Source of the DNA: Cyanobium sp. CZS25K
GTDB lineage: Bacteria > Cyanobacteriota > Cyanobacteriia > PCC-6307 > Cyanobiaceae
Length of the DNA: 64,000 nucleotides
Reading direction: 5' to 3'
Assembly (NCBI GenBank): GCA_030373325.1
Contig: JAUCZB010000003.1
Span: 166,425 to 230,424 of the forward strand
Both the position numbers and the translations under genes were made by a program. The notes beneath the pieces are model-generated. The model searched no databases and was not told the origin of the DNA. It saw only the letters and a program-made list of their open reading frames with translations. This document shows positions 18,988-28,746 of the stretch, in pieces. Within the stretch, counting starts at the first letter, position 1, and every line of letters begins with the position of its first letter.

Positions 18988-19311
18988 TCACCCCCCGGCC
19001 TGCTTGGGCCGGTAGCCCGCCTTCTCCAGGGCCGTGAGAGCGGCGGCCACCTGGTCGCCCTGCAGTTCGATCACCCTGTCCTTGAGGGTGCCGCCGGTGC
19101 CGGCGGCGGCCTTGAGCTGCTTGAGCAGGGCCTTCAGCTCGGCCTCGGGGGCCTCCAGGCCGGTGATGGCGGTCACCAGCTTTCCGCCCTTGCCGGCCTT
19201 GGTGCGCTGCACACGCACCTTCTGCAGGGCCCTGGCCGGCGGGGCCGATGGGGGCTCGGGCCGCTCCAGGCTCTCTGAGCCGCTGAACTCCCTCCAGCTC
19301 CCCTTAGGCAT
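18988..19311 (-). CDS. SUI1/eIF1-like translation factor (YciH family)
   Basis: 107 residues. The second half carries the SUI1 pattern: VRVQRTKAGKGGKLVTAITGL, then KQLKAAAGTGGTLKDRVIELQGDQ. Bacterial YciH-type proteins resemble eIF1 and influence start-codon fidelity in vitro; the role in cyanobacteria is unclear. The start overlaps the end of the PhyH-like gene by 8 nt, so the two are likely translated from one mRNA. Confidence 0.88.
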   Translation of the reverse strand: MPKGSWREFSGSESLERPEPPSAPPARALQKVRVQRTKAGKGGKLVTAITGLEAPEAELKALLKQLKAAAGTGGTLKDRVIELQGDQVAAALTALEKAGYRPKQAGG

Positions 19312-20314
19312 GGCTGCGGGCTCCCGTGATGAGCTGTTTCAGGCGACGGCCGGCGGCGGACATCAGCCGGGAGGGCAGCGACCGGGAGCGCATCGTCTCG
19401 GGCAGGGAAGGGGGTTCGGAGAAGTCGTAGCCATCACCGATCCGATGCTGGGCCATGGCCCTGTGGTTCGCAGCGGCGGTGTAGTGACACACGTAGGACC
19501 GACGGGTGAGATCGGGATCGCCCATGGCGGTGCCGCCGTGGATCAGCGCCCCATGCCAGATCAGCACATCGCCTCTGCGGGGCAGATAGATGCTGGGTGT
19601 CCAGCCCCGTTCGCCGATGAGAGTCTCCAGATAGTGGTCGTAACCCGCGGCCGTCTCGGCGTCCGTGTCCCGGCTGGCGAGGATTCCACCCTGGTGCCAG
19701 TCGTAGAACTGATGGCTCTCGAGCAGATGGGAGCCCTTGTAGTAGACGAGTGGTCCGGCCTGATCGCTGATGTCTTCCAGCGGGATCCAGGCGGCGGCCA
19801 GGTGGCCGAGTCGGCTGTGATGGTGAACGTAGGAAAAGTCCTGGTGCAGAGATTGCTCACTGCTCTTCCAGAAGGTCAGCGATTGAATCAGCGCCGGAGC
19901 CGATCCGAAGAGCTCATCGAGAAAGCGAATGATGGGATTGGCGAAGGCAAGGGCACGGGCAGAATCAAAGTAGCGATGGAGGTCGTTGAGCTTCAGCCCG
20001 GGTCCTGCCTCGCGTAAATCCGTGACGCCCAGCATCGGCAGATTGCGCAGCACCCTGGCTTCGTAGTGATCCGCCTTGCCATCGATACCGATCATGCCGT
20101 GCAGCAGGGACGTCCGGGCCAGCCTCGGCAGGTCGTGCAGGTCGGCGTCCACCTGATCGAGGAGATCGAGGTCCAGCGCCTGCGGAAAGATGACCACACC
20201 ATCACGCAGGAACTGGAGCAGCTCCGGCGAATAAATCTGCTCGGCAATCTGAGGCTGATGGCGATACAAGCGTTCCGCGAGAGTCAGGGAAGACAGGTAT
20301 TGGTCAGGAAGCAT
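19304..20314 (-). CDS. Phytanoyl-CoA dioxygenase (PhyH) family protein
   Basis: 336 residues. A double-stranded beta-helix iron/2-oxoglutarate oxygenase is indicated by the H157-x-D159 pair (LHQDFSYV) and the distal HGALIHGG His near 259 with a following Arg-rich strand (LTRRSYVCHY). Such enzymes hydroxylate diverse small molecules; the substrate here is unknown. Divergent from trpB and translationally coupled to the SUI1-like gene. Confidence 0.85.
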   Translation of the reverse strand: MLPDQYLSSLTLAERLYRHQPQIAEQIYSPELLQFLRDGVVIFPQALDLDLLDQVDADLHDLPRLARTSLLHGMIGIDGKADHYEARVLRNLPMLGVTDLREAGPGLKLNDLHRYFDSARALAFANPIIRFLDELFGSAPALIQSLTFWKSSEQSLHQDFSYVHHHSRLGHLAAAWIPLEDISDQAGPLVYYKGSHLLESHQFYDWHQGGILASRDTDAETAAGYDHYLETLIGERGWTPSIYLPRRGDVLIWHGALIHGGTAMGDPDLTRRSYVCHYTAAANHRAMAQHRIGDGYDFSEPPSLPETMRSRSLPSRLMSAAGRRLKQLITGARSHA

Positions 20315-20451
20315 TTTGGAGGTTCGTATTGAGCTCGTTTGACAACAGTTCGGGCTGATGAATCTCTGGTGGCCCCCCGGATCCTCCGGTCCGCTTCTGC
20401 CGCCCTGGGTGGCGGCTCCCTAAGGTGAATTATCTCCTTTCCGCAGCACCG

Positions 20452-21711
20452 GTGACCAGCACCGCCCCAACCCGCAGCACCGATCCGGCCGAGCTGCAGC
20501 CGTCGGTCCGCCCGGATGGCCTGGGCCGTTTCGGCCCCTTCGGCGGGCAGTACGTTCCCGAAACACTGATGCCCGCCCTGGCGGAGCTGGAGGCGGCCGC
20601 GGCCGAGGCCTGGGCCGACCCCGCCTTCACCGCCCGGCTGGATCACCTGCTGCGCACCTATGTGGGGCGTCCCACACCGCTCTATGAAGCCGAGCGGCTC
20701 ACGGCCCACTACCGCCGCCCGGAGGGAGGGCCGCGCCTCTGGCTGAAGCGCGAAGACCTCAACCACACCGGTGCCCACAAGATCAACAACGCCCTGGGCC
20801 AGGCCCTGCTGGCGCTGAGGATGGGCAAGCAGCGGATCATCGCCGAAACCGGCGCCGGCCAGCACGGTGTGGCCACGGCCACGGTCTGTGCCCGCTTCGG
20901 GCTGGAGTGCGTCATCTACATGGGCGCCGAGGACATGCGCCGCCAGGCGCTCAACGTGTTCCGGATGCGGCTGCTCGGGGCCACGGTGCAGCCGGTGACC
21001 GCCGGCACCGCCACCCTCAAGGACGCCACCAGCGAAGCGATCCGCGACTGGGTCACCAACGTGGAGAGCACCCACTACATCCTCGGTTCGGTGGCCGGCC
21101 CGCACCCTTACCCGATGCTGGTGCGGGATTTCCACGCCGTGATCGGCCAGGAAGCCAGGGCCCAGTGCCTCGAAAGCTTCGGCCGTCTGCCGGATGTGCT
21201 GATCGCCTGTGTGGGCGGCGGATCCAACGCCATGGGCCTGTTCCATCCCTTCGTTCAGGACACCGGTGTGCGCCTGATCGGTGTGGAGGCGGCCGGTGAA
21301 GGCGTGGCCACGGGGCGCCATGCCGCCACCATCACCGAGGGCCGGGTGGGGGTGCTGCACGGCGCCATGAGCCTGCTGCTCCAGGACGAGGACGGCCAGG
21401 TGCAGGAGGCCCACTCGATCAGTGCCGGCCTCGATTACCCGGGCGTCGGTCCGGAGCACAGCTATCTGCGCGAGATCGGCCGGGCCGAGTACGCCGCCGT
21501 CACCGATGCGGAGGCCCTGGCGGCTCTGCAGCGGGTGAGCGAGCTGGAGGGCATCATCCCGGCGCTGGAAACGGCCCACGCCTTCGCCTGGCTGGAATCC
21601 CTCTGCCCCACCCTCCCTCCGGGCACCGAAGTGGTGCTCAACCTCTCCGGCCGCGGCGACAAGGACGTCAACACGGTGGCGGAGAAGCTGGGCGAGGGGC
21701 TGGCGGGGTAG
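20452..21711 (+). CDS. trpB: Tryptophan synthase beta chain
   Basis: About 419 residues from GTG 20452, whose product starts (M)TSTAPT as in picocyanobacterial homologues; an in-frame GTG at 20425 would add nine residues. [19 protein letters not shown], the PLP lysine in [13 protein letters not shown], the [10 protein letters not shown] phosphate loop and [10 protein letters not shown] are visible. The enzyme joins indole and serine to make tryptophan. trpA is not adjacent, as is usual in cyanobacteria. Confidence 0.97.
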   Translation: MTSTAPTRSTDPAELQPSVRPDGLGRFGPFGGQYVPETLMPALAELEAAAAEAWADPAFTARLDHLLRTYVGRPTPLYEAERLTAHYRRPEGGPRLWLKREDLNHTGAHKINNALGQALLALRMGKQRIIAETGAGQHGVATATVCARFGLECVIYMGAEDMRRQALNVFRMRLLGATVQPVTAGTATLKDATSEAIRDWVTNVESTHYILGSVAGPHPYPMLVRDFHAVIGQEARAQCLESFGRLPDVLIACVGGGSNAMGLFHPFVQDTGVRLIGVEAAGEGVATGRHAATITEGRVGVLHGAMSLLLQDEDGQVQEAHSISAGLDYPGVGPEHSYLREIGRAEYAAVTDAEALAALQRVSELEGIIPALETAHAFAWLESLCPTLPPGTEVVLNLSGRGDKDVNTVAEKLGEGLAG

Positions 21712-21741
21712 CCGCAGGCCGGGCCCGTCAGGGGCGGGGCT

Positions 21742-22527
21742 TCAGAGGGGGTCCTGCTCCCAGGGGAAGCGGGGCAGCTTGTTGAGTCCTTCCTGCATGT
21801 GGCGGGCCCAGACCTCCATGGTGCTGGCAATTTCCGGAGCATCTTTGCCCAGCTTCAGATGACGGCTGACCTTGAGATCGTCGCGCCGCACCATGGCGAT
21901 CTCGAAAGGCGGCCCCACGGTGAGATTGGAGCGTCGGGTGACGATCTCCGACACCAGGCAGAGGCGCGCCGCATCCTCCAGGGAGAGGTCGGGTCGGCCG
22001 ATGTAATCCAGCGGAGGCTTGCCGTACTTGGTTTCGCCGATCTGCAGGAAGGGTGTGTCATCGGTGGCCATGATCGCGTTTCCCTGGGGATAGATCATGT
22101 AGAGCCCATGGGGCTGGCCGGCGATCTGGCCGCCGAGGATGAAGCTGGCCTCTCCGCTGGCGCCCGCCTGACGCAGGTTGGGGTTGAACTCCTTCTGGAC
22201 CATCACGTTGAGCCGGCCGATGTAATCGGCCACCTCAAACAGGTAACGGGCGGTGAGCATGCTCGGCCCAGCCGCAGGCTCATCCTGGCGGGTCCACTGG
22301 GGGCTGGGGCCGGCGCCGTGGTTTTCGATGTCGCGGCGGATGCGGTTGAGCACCGCCTGGGTGGTGCCCAGATTGCCGGCCGCCATCAGCACGAACAGCC
22401 GATCAGGGGCCGGCGTCAGCACATGCATCTTGCTGTAGCTGGAGATGTAGTCCACTCCGGCGTTGGTCCGGGAGTCGGAGGCCAGCACCAGGCCGCTGTG
22501 GAGGAGAAAGCCGAGGCAATAGGTCAT
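21742..22527 (-). CDS. Anbu-type proteasome-like peptidase
   Basis: 261 residues. After Met the protein begins TYCLGFLLHSGLVLASDSRTNAG, which places a catalytic Thr at mature position 1 as in proteasome beta subunits. ILGGQIAG and the YGKPPLDY region fit the Anbu (ancestral beta subunit) family of ring-forming peptidases. Anbu genes often neighbour transglutaminase-like and ATP-grasp genes; here instead the ATG overlaps the hrcA stop (TGATG), so it is translationally coupled to the heat-shock repressor. Role in protein quality control is an inference. Confidence 0.87.
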   Translation of the reverse strand: MTYCLGFLLHSGLVLASDSRTNAGVDYISSYSKMHVLTPAPDRLFVLMAAGNLGTTQAVLNRIRRDIENHGAGPSPQWTRQDEPAAGPSMLTARYLFEVADYIGRLNVMVQKEFNPNLRQAGASGEASFILGGQIAGQPHGLYMIYPQGNAIMATDDTPFLQIGETKYGKPPLDYIGRPDLSLEDAARLCLVSEIVTRRSNLTVGPPFEIAMVRRDDLKVSRHLKLGKDAPEIASTMEVWARHMQEGLNKLPRFPWEQDPL

Positions 22528-23537
22528 CAGCTGAGCAGCTTCTCCAGGATCGAGGCCACCGACTGCACCGCCGAACGGGCGGTGGCATAGGCCATGCGCA
22601 TCGGACCCACCAGAGCCACCTGGCCGCGGCCGCCGTGCCCCGTGCGGTAGGTCGCCTGCACCACCGAGCACTGGCCGAGGGCCGCATGGGGATGCTCCGT
22701 GCCGATCCAGATGGCTTCGGTCGCGAGGGCGTCATGGTCGCCGCTGAGCCCCAGGAGGCTGCGGGGACCATGCTCCACCAGCTGGACCAGGGGAAGCAGG
22801 CTGGAGGTGTGGCTGAATTCAGGCTGGGCCAGCAGGCCGCCCAGGCCGGCCGCTACCACCGCATCGAGCTCCTCGCTGCGGATGCGGCCATGGCTTTCCA
22901 GGGCCTGGCGCAGCAGTCCGCCGCTGCGGCGCAGTTCCGCCGGCAGCCGCTCCCAGGGGATGCGGCCGTTGCCGCCGGCGCGGAGCTGCTGGTTGCTCCA
23001 CCGCTCCAGGATCGGCAGTTCCTCCTCCAGACCGGCGCCAAGGCGCAGGTTGAGGCTGGTGCTGAAGTCGGGACCCTGGACCAGGAACACCAGCAGCCGG
23101 TCGCCACTGGGTACGAGCCGCACCGCCTGCAGCAGGGGACTGGGCCGCTGGGGGCGGGTGATCAGGCTCAGCAGGCCGGTGAGATCGGCCAGGCGCCGGG
23201 CCAGATGCAGCAGCAGATCATCCAGGGCGGCCCACTGGAGGCTGATCCCGGCCAGTTCGCGCTCCAGCTGCAGGGCGGCAGCCCCCGGGGCCGGCAGCAG
23301 CTGATCGACATACAGGCGATAGCCCCGCTGGCTGGGGATCCGGCCGGCGGAGGTGTGCGGCTGGGTCAGCAGACCGCGCTGTTCCAGGGCCCCCATGGCC
23401 GTCCGCACGGTGGCGGGACTGGCGGGCAGCCCGAAGCGCCGCACCAGCGTCTGGCTGCCCACGGGCTCGACGGTGTCCACGTAGTGCCGCACCGTGGCCC
23501 GGAGCACCTCCTGTTGTCGGCGCGGCAGGGTGTCCAA
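22527..23537 (-). CDS. hrcA: Heat-inducible transcription repressor HrcA
   Basis: 336 residues. The winged-helix N terminus (LPRRQQEVLRATVRHYVDTVEPVGS, then LPASPATVRTAMGALEQRGLL) and GRIPSQRGYRLYVDQLL are diagnostic. The C-terminal QVALVGPMRMAYATARSAVQ matches the family end. HrcA represses chaperone genes by binding CIRCE. I see no CIRCE inverted repeat between this start and the upstream rhodanese gene, so self-regulation is not evident. Confidence 0.95.
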   Translation of the reverse strand: MDTLPRRQQEVLRATVRHYVDTVEPVGSQTLVRRFGLPASPATVRTAMGALEQRGLLTQPHTSAGRIPSQRGYRLYVDQLLPAPGAAALQLERELAGISLQWAALDDLLLHLARRLADLTGLLSLITRPQRPSPLLQAVRLVPSGDRLLVFLVQGPDFSTSLNLRLGAGLEEELPILERWSNQQLRAGGNGRIPWERLPAELRRSGGLLRQALESHGRIRSEELDAVVAAGLGGLLAQPEFSHTSSLLPLVQLVEHGPRSLLGLSGDHDALATEAIWIGTEHPHAALGQCSVVQATYRTGHGGRGQVALVGPMRMAYATARSAVQSVASILEKLLS

Positions 23538-23615
23538 GGAATGGGGAAAGGCTGAAAAGTTAAAGAGAAATTGATCCTAGGGAGGAGCGGGCCACAAACC
23601 CCCCCGGGCGGGTGG

Positions 23616-23978
23616 TCAGTAACGAGGAACCTGGGCGTCCACCTCCCGGCTCCAGGCGTCGATGCCCCCCTGCAGATTCCAGACGTCGCCATACCCCTGT
23701 TCCTGGATCAGCCAGCAGCCGAAGTCCCAGCTGCGGATGCCGGCATGGCAGAGCACCACCACCGGCTGCTGCCGGTCCAGCAGCTTCTCCAGTTCCGGCA
23801 GCCACTCCCGGTGGCGGCTCAGGGGCAGATGCAGCACTGCGAGAGGCAGGCGGGCCAGGGCCAGTTCAGCGTCCTCCCGCACGTCGACGATCAGGAGCTG
23901 CTCCCCTGCCTCGAGGCGCCGTTGCAGGTCGAGGGCGGGAAGTGTGCGGGGGGTCCCCGGCTGGGTCGGCTCGTCCAT
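23616..23978 (-). CDS. Rhodanese-like domain protein
   Basis: 120 residues from ATG 23978. A single rhodanese domain is seen: LLIVDVREDAELA, HLPLS, the active-site loop VVLCHAGIRSW (Cys in CHAGIRS) and the C-terminal NLQGGIDAWS. Proteins of this type move sulfane sulfur or act as sulfur carriers; the partner is unknown. Upstream of hrcA on the same strand, with a 78-nt gap. Confidence 0.9.
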   Translation of the reverse strand: MDEPTQPGTPRTLPALDLQRRLEAGEQLLIVDVREDAELALARLPLAVLHLPLSRHREWLPELEKLLDRQQPVVVLCHAGIRSWDFGCWLIQEQGYGDVWNLQGGIDAWSREVDAQVPRY

Positions 23979-24032
23979 GGCGGGCGTCGGAGGGGGGGTG
24001 GCGTCAGGATGGTCCCATCCTGCTGAGAAAGC

Positions 24033-25646
24033 ATGAAGGCCCGCCCATTCCTGGCGGTGCTGCTGGCCCTGGTGCTGGTGGTGTTCGGTCTGGGGCTCGG
24101 TGGCTGGTGGCTGGTGTGGCAGCGGAGTGCCCTGCAGCTTCAGCGCCTGCCGCTGGTCGTTCCGCGGGCGGCCCGGTTCGTGCCCCGGGATGCCCCCCTC
24201 AGCATCCACCTCTTCAGCGACGGCGAACGGCCGCTGGACTACGCCCGCGCCGTGGCCCCGCCCCGTCAGCGACGCCAGGCGGCCGAGGCGATCGGCCGGC
24301 TGCGCGACGGGGCCTTCGCCGCGGCGGGCCTCGACTACGCGACGGAACTGAGCGCCTGGCTGGCCTCACCGGTGAGTCTGGCTCTGTTCGAAGCGGACGC
24401 CGGCGCCGCCTCGCCAGCCTCCCCCCGGGGCGGCTGGCTGCTGGCCCTGGGCAGCCGTGACGACGGCGGCGCCCGCCGGTTTCTGCAGCGGTTCTGGCAG
24501 ACCCGCAGCCTGGCGGGCACGGATCTCCAGATCAGCAGCTACCGGGGCATGGGCCTGATCAGCGGCAGGGGAGCCCTGCTGGGCCAGACGCCCAGGCCCC
24601 TGGCCACGGCCCTGGTGGATGACGATCTCGTCCTGATCGCCTCGGGCCGGGGTGTGCTGGAGCAGGCGCTGGACGTGTCCCAGATCGATGAGCTCAACCA
24701 GGCCGGCCAGGCCTCCTTCCAGGAGGGGCTGCTTCGGCTGGGCACCGGCGCCGCCCTGGTGCAGGCAGCTCCCGGTGCCCTGGAGCGCTGGCTGGGGCTG
24801 CCGTTGCCGGTCCCTCCCGACCAGAGGCCCGGTGGTCTGCTGCTGGCTCTGCAACCCGAAGGGCGCAGCCTGCGGCTGTCCGGCCTGCTGGGGCTGCCGC
24901 CGGAGACGGTGCTGCCGGAGGTCGGCGCCGATGGCGCGCTGGGCCGGGCCTTGCTGACGGCCCTGCACCGCCCCACCGCCAGCCTCGCCCTGGTGCAGGA
25001 TCCCGTCACGATCGCCACGATCCCCCTGCTGCAGCCGCTCCTCTCCCGCATGGCGGGGACGCCCGACCCGGCAGGCCCCGTGCCTGCCCTGGTGGTGGCT
25101 TCGGCCAGGGGGCCGTTGCTGGCCGCCGCCAGCGGTGATCGCTGGCTGCTCGGCACGGCGGCCGATCGACCGGAGGTCTCGGCCGTGGTGGCCTCCCTGG
25201 CCTCCGACGGCCTGCTGGCGGCCCCCCTGGAGGTGGAAGGCCACCCGCTGCAGGTCTGGACTCGTCTGCAGTCCGGCGTGGGCCGCCGGGATGACCGGTC
25301 CGAGCAGCTGCAGGCCCCCCTGCTGGGCTGGCGCTGGCAGCGGGGCGACCAGGCCTGGTGGGGGGCGTCCCTCGGCCAGCTGGCGAGCCTCGACGGAGCT
25401 GAAACGAGGAGGGCCGGGCGCCTTCAGGGCCAGCTGGAGGCCCTGGCCGCTCCGGAAGCGGTCCTGCAGTGGGCCCTGGATGGCCCGCGGGCCCGCGCCC
25501 TGCTGGCGGCCTGGCAACCATGGCAGCGACTGACCGCCCTGGCGGGTGGCCCTCTCAGCGAGCCTGTCGAGGGCCTGGCCCTGGCTCTCCAGGACGCGTC
25601 CGGTGCTCTGGCGGTGCACGCACGACTCGACTTCGGGGAATCCTGA
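24033..25646 (+). CDS. DUF3352 family membrane-anchored protein
   Basis: 537 residues. A single N-terminal hydrophobic segment (about 6-30) anchors a large extracytoplasmic part beginning VVPRAARFVPRDAPLSIHL, which fits the DUF3352 pattern found widely in cyanobacteria. No catalytic motif is evident and the function is unknown. It is followed after 2 nt by the SixA gene, so co-transcription is likely. Confidence 0.75.
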   Translation: MKARPFLAVLLALVLVVFGLGLGGWWLVWQRSALQLQRLPLVVPRAARFVPRDAPLSIHLFSDGERPLDYARAVAPPRQRRQAAEAIGRLRDGAFAAAGLDYATELSAWLASPVSLALFEADAGAASPASPRGGWLLALGSRDDGGARRFLQRFWQTRSLAGTDLQISSYRGMGLISGRGALLGQTPRPLATALVDDDLVLIASGRGVLEQALDVSQIDELNQAGQASFQEGLLRLGTGAALVQAAPGALERWLGLPLPVPPDQRPGGLLLALQPEGRSLRLSGLLGLPPETVLPEVGADGALGRALLTALHRPTASLALVQDPVTIATIPLLQPLLSRMAGTPDPAGPVPALVVASARGPLLAAASGDRWLLGTAADRPEVSAVVASLASDGLLAAPLEVEGHPLQVWTRLQSGVGRRDDRSEQLQAPLLGWRWQRGDQAWWGASLGQLASLDGAETRRAGRLQGQLEALAAPEAVLQWALDGPRARALLAAWQPWQRLTALAGGPLSEPVEGLALALQDASGALAVHARLDFGES

Positions 25647-25648
25647 GG

Positions 25649-26173
25649 GTGGCGTCTCCGGCCTGGGAACTGCTGCTGCTGCGCCATGGCATTGCCGAGG
25701 AACGCAGCCCCACCCGGCCCGACGCTGGACGGGTGCTCACCGCCGCCGGCCGGGCGCGAACCCTGGCGGTGCTGGAGCGGGCCGCCGGCCTGGGTCTGCG
25801 GGCCGATCGGCTGCTCAGCAGCCCCCTGGCCCGGGCCCGCCAGACCGGAGAGATCGCCCTGATGGCTGGCCTGGCCCCTGCCATCGAACTGGCCCAGGCC
25901 CTCGAGCCGGGGGGCGATCCCCTGCCCCTGCTGCCCGCCTGGCTGAGCCAGGCGGGCGAAGCGACACCCTGCCGGCTGTTGCTGGTGGGCCATGAGCCGG
26001 ATCTGGGGCAGCTGGCGGCCCGCCTGCTGGGGGCGCCACCGGGCGCCATCGCCCTGCGCAAGGCGGGCCTGGCCCTGCTGCGTCTTCCCCTGGTGGAAGC
26101 CGGCGCTCCGCTGGCAGGGACGGCCCGTCTGGAGTGGCTGATGCGCCCGAAGCTCTGGCTTCCCCGTCCCTGA
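25649..26173 (+). CDS. Phosphohistidine phosphatase SixA family
   Basis: 174 residues from GTG 25649, 2 nt after the preceding stop. The histidine phosphatase signature LLLRHGIAEE, the SSPLARARQT loop and the LLVGHEPDL motif carry the catalytic His and Arg residues. SixA-like enzymes dephosphorylate phosphohistidine on signalling proteins; the target here is unknown. 68 nt upstream of the citrate synthase start. Confidence 0.88.
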   Translation: MASPAWELLLLRHGIAEERSPTRPDAGRVLTAAGRARTLAVLERAAGLGLRADRLLSSPLARARQTGEIALMAGLAPAIELAQALEPGGDPLPLLPAWLSQAGEATPCRLLLVGHEPDLGQLAARLLGAPPGAIALRKAGLALLRLPLVEAGAPLAGTARLEWLMRPKLWLPRP

Positions 26174-26241
26174 GCCGGCAGCGGGTGCTACGTCAGGTCC
26201 CGGTTCCTGCGCCTAAGTTCGTTCCATCCAGAGGAATCGGC

Positions 26242-27477
26242 ATGGCGGCGGAGAAAACCCGAGAGGCCAAGGACCCTCAGGGAAACCCACTGCCTCCATC
26301 ACCCCCCCTGGCACCGTCGCCCTCGGAGCCCATGCTCCCCACGTTCCGCCCCGGGCTTGAGGGGGTGCCGGCCACCCAGTCGGCCATCTGCGACATCGAA
26401 GGGCAGCGGGGCCTGCTCACGTACCGGGGCTATCCCATCGAGCAGCTCGCCACCCAGAGCAGCTTTCTGGAAACCGCCTATCTGCTGATCTGGGGGGAGT
26501 TGCCCACCATTTTCCAGTTGCGGGAGTTCGAGCAGGAGGTGCAGATGCACCGGCGGCTCAGTTTCCGCATCCGCGACATGATGAAGTGCTTCCCGGCCAC
26601 GGGCCACCCGATGGATGCCCTGCAGGCCAGTGCGGCGTCCCTGGGGCTGTTCTATTCCCGCCGCGCCCTCTACGACCCCCAGTACATCATCGATGCGGTG
26701 GTGCGGCTGATCGCCAAGATCCCCACGATGGTGGCGGCGTTCCAGCTGATCCGCAAAGGGCAGGATCCGATCCAGCCCCGCGACGACCTGGCCTATTCGG
26801 CCAACTTCCTGTACATGCTCACCGAGCGGGAGCCCGATCCTCTGGCGGCGCGCATCTTCGATGCCTGTCTGATCCTGCACGCTGAGCACAGTCTCAACGC
26901 CAGCACCTTCAGTGCCAGGGTCACCGCCAGCACCCTCACCGATCCCTACGCGGTGGTGGCCTCGGCGGTGGGCACCCTGGCCGGGCCTCTCCATGGCGGA
27001 GCCAACGAAGATGTGCTGGACATGCTCGACCAGATCGGCAGCCTCGATGAGGTGGAACCCTGGCTGGATCGGGCCATCGCCCAGAAGCAGAAGATCATGG
27101 GTTTCGGCCATCGCGAATACCGGGTCAAGGATCCCCGGGCCGCCATCCTCCAGGGCCTGGCCGAGGAGCTGTTCCAGCGCTTCGGCCACGACGCCATGTA
27201 CGACGTTGCCCTCAAGCTCGAGGAGGTCGCCGAGCGCCGGCTCGGGCCGAAGGGAATCTTCCCCAACGTCGACTTCTACTCCGGTCTGGTCTACCGAAAG
27301 CTCGGTATTCCCCGCGACCTGTTCACCCCCATCTTTGCCATCGCCCGTACGGCAGGATGGCTGGCCCACTGGAAGGAACAACTGGGTGCCAACCGCATCT
27401 ACCGTCCCTCGCAGATCTACACCGGCTCCGGCGAGCGGGGCTGGCTCCCCCTGGAAGGCCGTCCGGTTCCTGGCTGA
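26242..27477 (+). CDS. gltA: Citrate synthase
   Basis: 411 residues from ATG 26242, preceded by AGAGGAA six nt upstream, a good ribosome-binding site. The conserved core starts at FRPGLEGVPATQSAI. Catalytic motifs are HAEHSLNAST, GPLHGGANE, MGFGHREYRVKDPRA and PNVDFYSG (Asp). It condenses oxaloacetate and acetyl-CoA. The N-terminal 30 residues are Pro/Ser-rich and probably disordered. ndhA follows after 39 nt. Confidence 0.95.
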   Translation: MAAEKTREAKDPQGNPLPPSPPLAPSPSEPMLPTFRPGLEGVPATQSAICDIEGQRGLLTYRGYPIEQLATQSSFLETAYLLIWGELPTIFQLREFEQEVQMHRRLSFRIRDMMKCFPATGHPMDALQASAASLGLFYSRRALYDPQYIIDAVVRLIAKIPTMVAAFQLIRKGQDPIQPRDDLAYSANFLYMLTEREPDPLAARIFDACLILHAEHSLNASTFSARVTASTLTDPYAVVASAVGTLAGPLHGGANEDVLDMLDQIGSLDEVEPWLDRAIAQKQKIMGFGHREYRVKDPRAAILQGLAEELFQRFGHDAMYDVALKLEEVAERRLGPKGIFPNVDFYSGLVYRKLGIPRDLFTPIFAIARTAGWLAHWKEQLGANRIYRPSQIYTGSGERGWLPLEGRPVPG

Positions 27478-27516
27478 CCCGTTTCCCCCTAGGTTCCCCT
27501 CCACCGGAGTTCTCTG

Positions 27517-28668
27517 ATGCTGTCCACTGGCCTGCTGGGTGCCGCCATCGCTCCCCCCGGTCTCGACCTCCAGTCGAGTTTCATCGACCTGGCCCAGACC
27601 ATGGGCCTCACCCCCGGTGCGGCCCGTCTGCTGTGGCTGCCGCTGCCGATGCTGCTGGTGCTGGTGGGGGCCGTGGTCGGGGTGCTCGTGAGCGTCTGGC
27701 TGGAGCGGAAGATCTCGGCGGCGGTGCAGCAGCGCATCGGTCCCGAGTACGCCGGTGCCCTGGGTGTGCTTCAGCCCCTGGCCGATGGCCTCAAGCTGGT
27801 CTTCAAGGAGGACATCATTCCGGCCCGGGCCGATGCCCTGCTGTTCAGCCTCGGGCCGGTGCTGGTGGTGGTGCCGGTGATCCTCTCCTGGCTGGTGGTG
27901 CCTTTCGGCCAGAACCTGCTGATCAGCAACGTGGGGGTGGGCATCTTCCTGTGGATCGCCCTGAGCAGCATCCAGCCCATCGGCCTGCTGATGAGCGGCT
28001 ACTCCAGCAACAACAAGTACTCCCTCCTGGGGGGGCTGCGGGCCGCGGCCCAGTCGATCAGCTACGAGATCCCCCTGGCCCTGGCGGTGCTGGCGGTGGT
28101 GATGATGAGCAATTCCCTCAGCACCGTCGACATCGTCGCCCAGCAGACCGGAGCGGGCATCTTCAGCTGGAACATCTGGCGCCAGCCCGTGGGCTTCGTG
28201 ATCTTCTGGATCTGTGCCCTGGCGGAATGCGAGCGCCTGCCGTTCGACCTGCCGGAGGCCGAGGAGGAGCTGGTGGCCGGCTACCAGACCGAGTACTCCG
28301 GCATGAAGTTCGCCCTCTTCTACCTGGGCAGCTACATCAACCTGGTGCTCTCGGCCCTGCTGGTGTCGGTGCTCTACCTGGGCGGCTGGAGCTTCCCGCT
28401 TCCCGTGGAATGGATCACCGGCTGGCTCGGGGTCTCCCCCGACGCCCCCCTGGTGCAGGTGATCACCGGCTCGATCGGCATCGTCAGCACGATCCTCAAG
28501 GCCTACCTGCTGGTGTTCTTCGCCATCCTGCTGCGCTGGACCACCCCACGGGTGCGGATCGACCAGCTGCTCGACCTGGGCTGGAAGTTCCTCCTGCCCA
28601 TCGCCCTGGTCAATCTTCTGGTCACCGCCGGCCTCAAGCTGGCGTTCCCGGTCGCCTTCGGCGGCTGA
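27517..28668 (+). CDS. ndhA: NAD(P)H-quinone oxidoreductase subunit 1 (NdhA)
   Basis: 383 residues and about eight membrane helices. [30 protein letters not shown] and [27 protein letters not shown] (read in parts) are the quinone-channel loops of the complex-I ND1 family. It is the membrane base of photosynthetic NDH-1 in the thylakoid, used in cyclic electron flow and respiration. First gene of the ndhA-I-G-E order typical of cyanobacteria. Confidence 0.97.
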   Translation: MLSTGLLGAAIAPPGLDLQSSFIDLAQTMGLTPGAARLLWLPLPMLLVLVGAVVGVLVSVWLERKISAAVQQRIGPEYAGALGVLQPLADGLKLVFKEDIIPARADALLFSLGPVLVVVPVILSWLVVPFGQNLLISNVGVGIFLWIALSSIQPIGLLMSGYSSNNKYSLLGGLRAAAQSISYEIPLALAVLAVVMMSNSLSTVDIVAQQTGAGIFSWNIWRQPVGFVIFWICALAECERLPFDLPEAEEELVAGYQTEYSGMKFALFYLGSYINLVLSALLVSVLYLGGWSFPLPVEWITGWLGVSPDAPLVQVITGSIGIVSTILKAYLLVFFAILLRWTTPRVRIDQLLDLGWKFLLPIALVNLLVTAGLKLAFPVAFGG

Positions 28669-28746
28669 ACCCGTTGCGCGGATACCAACAGCGCCGCGTC
28701 CCTGGGCCATCATGGTGCCCATCCCGTAACCCCCTCGCCCCCAGCC

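Noticed and set aside
23538..23615. CIRCE element for HrcA
   Set aside because: No TTAGCACTC and GAGTGCTAA arms are present upstream of hrcA.
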